A stretch of DNA of 64,000 nt, from contig RQOL01000861.1 in the NCBI GenBank assembly GCA_013076295.1, positions 4,194,235 to 4,258,234 of the forward strand, given 5' to 3'. This document shows, piece after piece, positions 57,001 through 64,000 of this stretch (within the stretch, counting starts at the first letter, position 1; each line of letters starts with the position of its first letter). The position numbers and the translations under genes were made by a program. The stretch comes from Sanderia malayensis (lineage: Eukaryota; Cnidaria; Scyphozoa; Semaeostomeae; Pelagiidae). Below the pieces are notes generated by a model. The model was not told the origin of the DNA, ran no database searches, and worked only from the letters and a program-made list of their open reading frames with translations.

Positions 57001-60000
57001 AACAAAATTTTTTGTTTGTTTGTTAGTCTACCAATATCCATCTTTCTTATTCCGTTTGATGTTATTTGATTTTCTATCCTTTGAATGCCACGTTTCTTAA
57101 TCTGGCTTACACTTCCAGGTTTCCTCCTTTTCTAATATATACTATAAACTAATTTAAAGTTATAAACTTGATTTTGTTTTGTAATCTGTTCAGCTGCATT
57201 AGCAATAACTGCTATTACCACGTGTCCTCTGAAGAACTCCTTACTTTTGGGAAAGAAGTTTGTTTCTGGAGGCTGTTGCCAACAGTTGCTTTTAGTTGCC
57301 TCGTAACTCAATTAACCCCTTTTGTGCTTTTTCCTTTATTTATTTTTTTTTTTTTGATAGGTATCTACAAAGTCGAAATTTTCGTCTACAATTTTGCCAA
57401 GTTCTTCATTTACCCCAAGTTTATCGGTTGGTTTACTTTTATAATTTTTCTGCCATTAAAAAATAATTTCCATTTATGATTGTATATATTGATGTATTTC
57501 AATTTTGTCGAAAACTGCACTTTTATTCCTTTTCCTTCCTCTCAAAAAGGAATAGTGTTTTACGGCAAATTTTTTCATAGGTATAATTTGTTTAATTATT
57601 TAATTTTTCATTTTATAGTTAAATCCTTTTTGATTTATACTTATTTAAAATCATATTCCATTGTGATTTAATTCTTGATTGCTTATTTAAATTATTATCT
57701 TTTTTCATCCAGACCTCGGAATCGTTTACTTCAGTAACTTACAGACTCAAGACCCATACATCTCAAACTGTTCTTACTAAACCATACGAGAGTTACACAA
57801 CATTCACACCTGGAACATCCAAAAAGTTTAATCCATCAGTAACACCGACTGTTTCGAAATCGTCAAGACCTTTCCGTTCAAGAAGCAAGACAACGGTATC
57901 TTTTTGCATTTCTTTAGAAACTATGTTTTTGTTGTTCTTTGTGTTTTCACTTTTCGCAATATATTTACATTAATTTTTTTTCTGACACTTTACGATCCTA
58001 GTTTTTTATTATATCCTTATTGTTATTTCAGCATCGGTCAATTGCATCAAGCCATTTTACAACAGAAAGTATTGAAACAAAACCTACTACATCACGTTTT
58101 ACGCATAAGCTTAAACCATCAAGCAGCTATGTTATCCCACCCGGAACAAAATCGACTGTTAAGTCAGTGAGCACAAGTACATACATTGCTCCACCAACAA
58201 CAACAACGATTGTGAAGTCAGTCAGCACAAGTACATATATTGCTCCACCACCAACAACATCGATTGTCAAGTCAGTCAGCACAAGTACATACATTGCTCC
58301 TCCTCCAACAACATCGATTGTCAAGTCAGTAAGCACAAGTACATACATTGCTCCACCACCAACAACATCGATTGTCAAGTCAGTCAGCACAAGTACATAC
58401 ATTGCTCCTCCTCCAACAACATCGATTGTCAAGTCAGTCAGCACAAGTACATACATTGCTCCACCACCAACAACATCGATTGTCAAGTCAGTAAGCACAA
58501 GTACATATATTGCTCCACCACCAACAACATCGATTGTCAGGTCAGTCAGCACAAGTACATACATTGCTCCTCCTCCAACAACATCGATTGTCAAGTCAGT
58601 GAGTACAAGTACATATATTGCTCCACCACCAACAACATCGATTGTCAAGTCAGTCAGCACAAGTACATATATTGCTCCACCACCAACAACATCGATTGTC
58701 AAGTCAGTCAGCACAAGTACATATATTGCTCCACCACCAACAACATCGATTGTCAAGTCAGTCAGCACAAGTACATACATTGCTCCACCTCCAACAACAT
58801 CAATTGTCAAGTCAGTCAGCACAAGTACACATATTGCTCCACCACCAACAACATCGATTGTCAAGTCAGTCAGCACAAGTACATACATTGCTCCACCTCC
58901 AACAACATCAATTGTGAAGTCAGTCAGCACAAGTACATATATTGCTCCACCACCAACAACATCGATTGTGAAGTCAGTCAGCACAAGTACATACATTGCT
59001 CCTCCTCCAACAACATCGATTGTCAAGTCAGTCAGCACAAGTACATATATTGCTCCACCACCAACAACATCGATTGTCAAGTCAGTCAGCACAAGTACAT
59101 ACATTGCTCCTCCTCCAACAACATCGATTGTCAAGTCAGTCAGCACAAGTACATACATTGCTCCACCTCCAACAACATCAATTGTCAAGTCAGTAAGCAC
59201 AAGTACATATATTGCTCCACCACCAACAACATCGATTGTGAAGTCAGTAAGCACAAGTACATACATTGCTCCTCCTCCAACAACATCGATTGTCAAGTCA
59301 GTCAGCACAAGTACATATATTGCTCCACCACCAACAACATCGATTGTCAAGTCAGTCAGCACAAGTACATATATTGCTCCACCACCAACAACATCGATTG
59401 TCAAGTCAGTCAGCACAAGTACATACATTGCTCCTCCTCCAACAACATCGATTGTCAAGTCAGTCAGCACAAGTACATATATTGCTCCACCACCAACAAC
59501 ATCGATTGTCAAGTCAGTCAGCACAAGTACATACATTGCTCCTCCTCCAACAACATCAATTGTGAAGTCAGTCAGCACAAGTACATATATTGCTCCACCA
59601 CCAACAACATCAATTGTCAAGTCAGTAAGCACAAGTACATATATTGCTCCACCACCAACAACATCGATTGTCAAGTCAGTCAGCACAAGTACATATATTG
59701 CTCCACCACCAACAACATCAATTGTCAAGTCAGTAAGCACAAGTACATATATTGCTCCACCACCAACAACATCGATTGTCAAGTCAGTCAGCACAAGTAC
59801 ATATATTGCTCCACCACCAACAACATCGATTGTCAAGTCAGTCAGCACAAGTACATACATTGCTCCTCCTCCAACAACATCGATTATCAAGTCAGTCAGC
59901 ACAAGTACATATATTGCTCCACCACCAACAACATCGATTTAAGTCAGTCAGCACCAAAATCTCCACCAACAACATCGATTGTCAAGTCAGTCAGCACAAG

Positions 60001-63000
60001 TACATACATTGCTCCCCACCAACAACATCGATTGTCAAGTCAGTCAGCACAAGTACATATATTGCTACACCAACAAATCGATTGTCAAGTCTCCACATCT
60101 ACTCCAACAACATCGATTGTCAAGTCAGTCAGCACAAGTACATATATTGCTCCACCACCAACAACATCGATTGTCAAGTCAGTCAGCACAAGTACATATA
60201 TTGCTCCACCACCAACAACATCGATTGTCAAGTCAGTCAGCACAAGTACATATATTGCTCCACCACCAACAACATCGATTATCAAGTCAGTCAGCACAAG
60301 TACATATATTGCTCCACCACCAACAACATCGATTGTCAAGTCAGTCAGCACAAGTACATACATTGCTCCTCCTCCAACAACATCGATTATCAAGTCAGTC
60401 AGCACAAGTACATATATTGCTCCACCACCAACAACATCGATTGTCAAGTCAGTAAGCACAAGTACATACATTGCTCCTCCTCCAACAACATCAATTGTCA
60501 AGTCAGTAAGCACAAGTACATATATTGCTCCACCACCAACAACATCGATTGTCAAGTCAGTCAGCACAAGTACATATATTGCTCCACCACCAACAACATC
60601 GATTGTGAAGTCAGTCAGCACAAGTACATACATTGCTCCTCCTCCAACAACATCGATTGTCAAGTCAGTCAGCACAAGTACATACATTGCTCCACCACCA
60701 ACAACATCGATTGTGAAGTCAGTCAGCACAAGTACATATATTGCTCCACCACCAACAACATCGATTGTCAAGTCAGTAAGCACAAGTACATATATTGCTC
60801 CACCACCAACAACATCGATTGTCAAGTCAGTAAGCACAAGTACATACATTGCTCCTCCTCCAACAACATCAATTGTCAAGTCAGTAAGCACAAGTACATA
60901 TATTGCTCCACCACCAACAACATCGATTGTCAAGTCAGTCAGCACAAGTACATATATTGCTCCACCACCAACAACATCGATTGTGAAGTCAGTCAGCACA
61001 AGTACATACATTGCTCCTCCTCCAACAACATCGATTGTCAAGTCAGTAAGCACAAGTACATATATTGCTCCACCACCAACAACATCGATTGTGAAGTCAG
61101 TCAGCACAAGTACATACATTGCTCCTCCTCCAACAACATCGATTGTCAAGTCAGTCAGCACAAGTACATACATTGCTCCACCACCAACAACATCGATTGT
61201 GAAGTCAGTAAGCACAAGTACATACATTGCTCCACCACCAACAACATCGATTGTGAAGTCAGTAAGCACAAGTACATACATTGCTCCACCACCAACAACA
61301 TCGATTGTGAAGTCAGTCAGCACAAGTACATACATTGCTCCACCACCAACAACATCGATTGTGAAGTCAGTCAGCACAAGTACATACATTGCTCCACCAC
61401 CAACAACATCGATTGTGAAGTCAGTAAGCACAAGTACATACATTGCTCCACCACCAACAACATCGATTGTCAAGTCAGTCAGCACAAGTACATACATTGC
61501 TCCACCACCAACAACATCGATTGTGAAGTCAGTCAGCACAAGTACATATATTGCTCCACCACCAACAACATCGATTGTCAAGTCAGTAAGCACAAGTACA
61601 TATATTGCTCCACCACCAACAACATCGATTGTCAAGTCAGTCAGCACAAGTACATATATTGCTCCACCACCAACAACATCAATTGTCAAGTCAGTAAGCA
61701 CAAGTACATATATTGCTCCACCACCAACAACATCGATTGTGAAGTCAGTCAGCACAAGTACATACATTGCTCCACCACCAACAACATCGACTGTCAAGTC
61801 TGTCAGCACAAGTACATATATTGCTCCACCACCAACTACATCGATTGTCAAGTCAGTGAGTACAAGTACATACATTGCTCCACCACCAACAACATCGATT
61901 GTGAAGTCAGTAAGCACAAGTACATACATTGCTCCACCACCAACAACATCGATTGTGAAGTCAGTAAGCACAAGTACATACATTGCTCCACCACCAACAA
62001 CATCGATTGTGAAGTCAGTCAGCACAAGTACATACATTGCTCCACCACCAACAACATCGATTGTGAAGTCAGTAAGCACAAGTACATATATTGCTCCACC
62101 ACCAACAACATCGATTGTCAAGTCAATCAGCACAAGTACATACATTGCTCCTCCTCCAACAACATCGATTGTCAAGTCAGTCAGCACAAGTACATATATT
62201 GCTCCACCACCAACAACATCGATTGTGAAGTCAGTCAGCACAAGTACATACATTGCTCCTCCTCCAACAACATCGATTGTCAAGTCAGTCAGCACAAGTA
62301 CATACATTGCTCCACCACCAACAACATCGATTGTGAAGTCAGTAAGCACAAGTACATACATTGCTCCACCACCAACAACATCGATTGTGAAGTCAGTAAG
62401 CACAAGTACATACATTGCTCCACCACCAACAACATCGATTGTGAAGTCAGTCAGCACAAGTACATACATTGCTCCACCACCAACAACATCGATTGTGAAG
62501 TCAGTCAGCACAAGTACATACATTGCTCCACCACCAACAACATCGATTGTGAAGTCAGTAAGCACAAGTACATACATTGCTCCACCACCAACAACATCGA
62601 TTGTCAAGTCAGTCAGCACAAGTACATACATTGCTCCACCACCAACAACATCGATTGTGAAGTCAGTGAGCACAAGTACATATATTGCTCCACCACCAAC
62701 AACTTCCATTGTCAAGTCAGTCAGCACAAGTACATACATTGCTCCACCACCAACAACATCGATTGTGAAGTCAGTAAGCACAAGTACATACATTGCTCCA
62801 CCACCAACAACATCGATTGTGAAGTCAGTCAGCACAAGTACATACATTGCTCCACCACCAACAACATCGATTGTGAAGTCAGTAAGCACAAGTACATACA
62901 TTGCTCCACCACCAACAACATCGATTGTCAAGTCAGTCAGCACAAGTACATACATTGCTCCACCACCAACAACATCGATTGTGAAGTCAGTCAGCACAAG

Positions 63001-64000
63001 TACATATATTGCTCCACCACCAACAACATCGATTGTGAAGTCAGTGAGCACAAGTACATATATTGCTCCACCACTAACAACTTCCATTGTCAAGTCAGTC
63101 AGCACAAGTACATATATTGCTCCACCACCAACAACATCGATTGTCAAGTCAGTCAGCACAAGTACATATATTGCTCCACCACCAACAACATCGATTGTGA
63201 AGTCAGTGAGCACAAGTACATATATTGCTCCACCACTAACAACTTCCATTGTCAAGTCAGTAAGCACAAGTGCATACATTGCTCCACCACCAACAACATC
63301 GATTGTGAAGTCAGTCAGCACAAGTACATATATTGCTCCACCACCAACAACATCGATTGTCAAGTCAGTCAGCACAAGTACATACATTGCTCCACCACCA
63401 ACAACATCGATTGTGAAGTCAGTCAGCACAAGTACATATATTGCTCCACCACCAACAACATCGATTGTCAAGTCAGTAAGCACAAGTACATACATTGCTC
63501 CACCACCAACAACATCGATTGTGAAGTCAGTCAGCACAAGTACATATATTGCTCCACCACCAACAACATCGATTGTCAAGTCAGTTAGCACAAGTACATA
63601 CATTGCTCCACCACCAACAACATCGATTGTCAAGTCAGTCAGCACAAGTACATACATTGCTCCACCACCAACAACATCGATTGTGAAGTCAGTCAGCACA
63701 AGTACATATATTGCTCCACCACCAACAACATCGATTGTCAAGTCAGTCAGCACAAGTACATATATTGCTCCACCACCAACAACATCGATTGTGAAGTCAG
63801 TCAGCACAAGTACATATATTGCTCCACCACCAACAACATCGATTGTGAAGTCAGTCAGCACAAGTACATACATTGCTCCTCCTCCAACAACATCGATTGT
63901 CAAGTCAGTCAGCACAAGTACATACATTGCTCCACCACGAACAAGCTCGTTTGTTGCCCCTCCACCGACGTCCACTTTCGTTCTCCCCCCTGGTACAAGT
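36063..64000 (+). CDS. Giant secreted mucin-like glycoprotein (EGF, Kunitz-like, VWD-C8-TIL, PTS repeats), 3' end off window
   Basis: Exons: 36063-36151, 37640-37686, 37884-37928, 38705-38815, 39392-39484, 39700-39792, 39962-40063, 40243-40353, 40455-40565, 40778-40981, 41414-41596, 41867-41914, 42151-42464, 42933-43458, 44080-44323, 44426-44472, 44574-45431, 45761-45878, 46331-46477, 46579-46625, 46802-47018, 47466-47892, 48015-48312, 48522-48725, 48906-50924, 51303-51368, 51597-51779, 51919-56972, 57361-57426, 57713-57895, 58032 onward. Phases close from the ATG through the exon starting at 48906. Signal peptide about 1-27; residues to about 1693 are Cys-rich modules, the rest Pro/Thr/Ser repeats. 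The plan resembles gel-forming mucins, otogelin and SCO-spondin, so an extracellular gel or matrix role is likely, but no orthologue is recognised. Arrays contain frame-breaking indels. The N-terminal exons before the EGFs are Asp/Glu-rich (DPFDEPEPKPYQQDE and a helical segment LLEKIKLLERQLE). Confidence 0.88.
39392..40565 (+). other. Five EGF-like modules, one per exon
   Basis: Exons 39392-39484, 39700-39792, 39962-40063, 40243-40353 and 40455-40565 each encode one module with phase 1 introns on both sides. The spacing is C-x3-C-x5-C-x4-C-x-C-x8-C or close to it, e.g. ATCSPACTNKGECRNGTC and CICPTGFTGIDC. The fourth is the most divergent (CPIAYRSAASPQC). They occupy about residues 98-267. Confidence 0.9.
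40778..41596 (+). other. Two divergent Kunitz-like modules
   Basis: Exon 40778-40981 starts CAMPKDTGICKLYL, the Kunitz opening pattern, and ends YTQCLGYC. Exon 41414-41596 has the Kunitz second half QRFYYAGGKCQAMAY, NKNNFKDVSSCTQSC, but the Cys of the usual GGC is Leu (KGGLGNKN). Protease inhibition is therefore doubtful. Phase 1 introns flank both. Confidence 0.6.
41181..41206. repeat. Dispersed hairpin repeat, copy 2
   Basis: Second copy of the 9-bp inverted repeat seen at 7413-7438, in an intron of the mucin gene, with flanking similarity on both sides. Confidence 0.7.
42151..43458 (+). other. VWD domain 1 plus C8
   Basis: Two exons joined at phase 0. The first holds CYVWGRQHYATFDGKMYDYY, the VWD start without GDPH; the second holds LFGLCGTFDGNKDNDF and then a C8 region (ELCSVIQTAPFSPC, LCMKDVLLCNYD, DCVCNALSLYSRAC). 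TIL exons follow at 44080-44323 and 44426-44472. Confidence 0.9.
42765..42826. repeat. 26-bp direct duplication, 36-bp offset
   Basis: tagttaaccat.caaggatt.ctaac occurs at 42765-42790 and 42801-42826 with two mismatches, within the intron that splits VWD domain 1. Confidence 0.85.
43842..43881. repeat. Perfect 15-bp inverted repeat (hairpin)
   Basis: catagagataggata (43842-43856) and its exact inverse complement (43867-43881) flank a 10-base AT-rich loop. It lies in the mucin intron between VWD1/C8 and TIL, just before the dispersed repeat at 43897. Confidence 0.9.
43897..43935. repeat. Dispersed repeat shared with 18500-18545
   Basis: Same sense copy of the gactcgctacattgcgtccc / ctgtgctttgctcgt element, with a few substitutions. 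Confidence 0.65.
44574..45431 (+). other. VWD domain 2 plus C8 in one exon, with GDPH
   Basis: A single 858-base exon encodes SVVGDPHVRTFDGKTYSMYG, then TCGLCGTFNFNIQDDF and a C8 (PCDIYTSKASFASQQC, KICRDDGCKCTDCYCD). It is the only one of the three with GDPH, the motif at which some mucin VWD domains self-cleave between Asp and Pro; cleavage here is inference. It also has the full CGLCG. TIL exons follow at 45761-45878, 46331-46477, 46579-46625. Confidence 0.93.
47250..47402. repeat. Degenerate tandem repeat of about 50-60 bp in intron
   Basis: Three to four copies built on gatagacattcattt, gtcattttagat and atgttcaatgtt, before the exon at 47466. Copies differ by substitutions and small indels. 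Confidence 0.8.
47466..48725 (+). other. VWD domain 3 plus C8
   Basis: Preceded by a TIL exon (46802-47018). Exons 47466-47892 and 48015-48312 carry CAAFGQLHYRSFDGRMFKFD and LAGLCGDYNGKDDDDF; exon 48522-48725 carries the C8 (ACHKAISPDSYIEAC, CACFCSAVGAYVQEC). GDPH is replaced by GQLH. The next exon opens with a Cys-rich stretch (LDCCDPCNHTYGYY ... CCKGPVVEGCGCPSG) before the PTS region. Confidence 0.9.
49301..50924 (+). repeat. 54-bp coding tandem array A, about 30 units
   Basis: Each unit encodes STSTYIAPPPTTSIVKSV (11 of 18 residues Pro/Thr/Ser). Units vary mainly at silent sites (tat/tac, cca/cct, gtc/gtg/gta) and at SIV/SII. The array ends in PPPTTP at a GTAAGT donor. Two single-base losses, near 49772 and 49829, shift the frame by a net two bases. 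Confidence 0.97.
51303..51779 (+). other. Cassette exons, copy 1 (22- and 61-codon PTS exons)
   Basis: Exons 51303-51368 (VSTKSKFSSTNLPTSSF...) and 51597-51779 (TSESFTSVTYRLKTHTSQ...) are both phase 0 with good splice sites and link arrays A and B. They are Ser/Thr-rich but not built of the 54-bp unit. Confidence 0.8.
51919..56972 (+). repeat. Leader plus 54-bp coding array B, about 91 units
   Basis: The exon begins with a 40-codon leader (HRSIASSHFTTESIETKP ... YVIPPGTKS) and from about 52038 holds roughly 91 units. The frame is intact to about 54150, then broken repeatedly to about 55900 by losses such as tatata to tata and ccaccacc to ccacc, then open again to the PPPTTP donor at 56972. 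Entry and exit frames differ by one base. Confidence 0.93.
57361..57895 (+). other. Cassette exons, copy 2
   Basis: Exons 57361-57426 and 57713-57895 duplicate 51303-51368 and 51597-51779. The 61-codon exon is identical base for base; the 22-codon exon has several changes (NLPTSS to ILPSSS) and a weaker donor, GTTGGT instead of GTATGT. Confidence 0.8.
58032..63938 (+). repeat. Leader plus 54-bp coding array C, about 107 units
   Basis: Same 40-codon leader as array B, then about 107 units from 58151. The frame is broken in a damaged patch at 59935-60115 and is then free of frame-changing indels to the end. After 63938 the repeat gives way to related PTS sequence (APPRTSSFVAPPPTSTFVLP) continuing past the window. 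Confidence 0.95.

Noticed and set aside
59752..63588. 1278-codon plus ORF rich in KYIYCSTTNNIDCQVSQH
   Set aside because: It is a different frame from the one entered through the leader exon and used by the upstream exons; it is open only because of repetition.
49301..63938. CRISPR-like array
   Set aside because: Repeats are contiguous with no unique spacers, code for protein and lie in an animal gene.
60085..63975. 1296-codon antisense ORF and similar long minus ORFs over the arrays
   Set aside because: They are by-products of a 54-bp repeat lacking stops in that frame. There is no signal peptide or domain, and the plus frame continues real exons with correct splice phases.

Overview
This is nuclear DNA from an animal. 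The genes are split by many short GT-AG introns (mostly 100-700 bp) and are unmistakably metazoan: an ABCB-type full transporter, POMGNT1, a group II p21-activated kinase, protein-L-isoaspartate methyltransferase, a CPI-17/PHI-1-type PP1 inhibitor, a MANSC-like membrane protein and a VWD/TIL mucin. Interstitial TTAGGG-type repeats, short inverted-repeat elements and a LINE relic fit an invertebrate genome of moderate compactness. I cannot name the phylum from sequence alone. I rebuilt exons by hand from splice consensus, reading-frame phase and family conservation. In the six complete or near-complete genes every exon length and phase closes, which is strong internal support.

Layout: (1) 386-10365, minus: ABCB1-like transporter, 20 exons seen; the rest of TMD2 and NBD2 lie beyond the left edge. 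(2) 13597-18074, minus: complete POMGNT1, 8 exons, 666 aa. (3) 18075-20585: divergent intergenic spacer with a 144-bp satellite carrying telomere-like repeats, plus SINE-like fragments. (4) 20586-25470, plus: PAK4-type kinase, 6 exons, 532 aa. (5) 26848-28764, plus: type I membrane protein with an N-terminal MANSC-like domain, 4 exons, 380 aa. (6) 29607-31176 (or 31326), minus: PCMT1, 7 exons. (7) 32012-33535, minus: PPP1R14-like PP1 inhibitor, 5 exons, 127 aa. (8) 36063 to the right edge, plus: a giant secreted mucin-like gene.

The mucin is the remarkable part. After a signal peptide come five EGF-like modules, two divergent Kunitz-like modules, three VWD-C8 units with TIL modules, and a Cys-rich exon. 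Then follow three huge arrays (about 30, 91 and 107 copies) of a 54-bp unit encoding the 18-residue Pro/Thr/Ser repeat STSTYIAPPPTTSIVKSV. Between arrays lies a duplicated cassette of two small PTS exons (22 and 61 codons) plus a 40-codon array leader. The arrays show higher-order structure (3-unit and 21-unit super-repeats) and mosaic divergence between cassettes, suggesting unequal exchange and gene conversion. Several clusters of 1-2 base losses break the frame inside the arrays; assembly error is the likeliest cause, but real decay is possible.

Apart from adjacency, nothing in the sequence shows these genes acting together. They look like an ordinary animal gene neighbourhood with housekeeping and signalling genes next to one expanding secreted glycoprotein.
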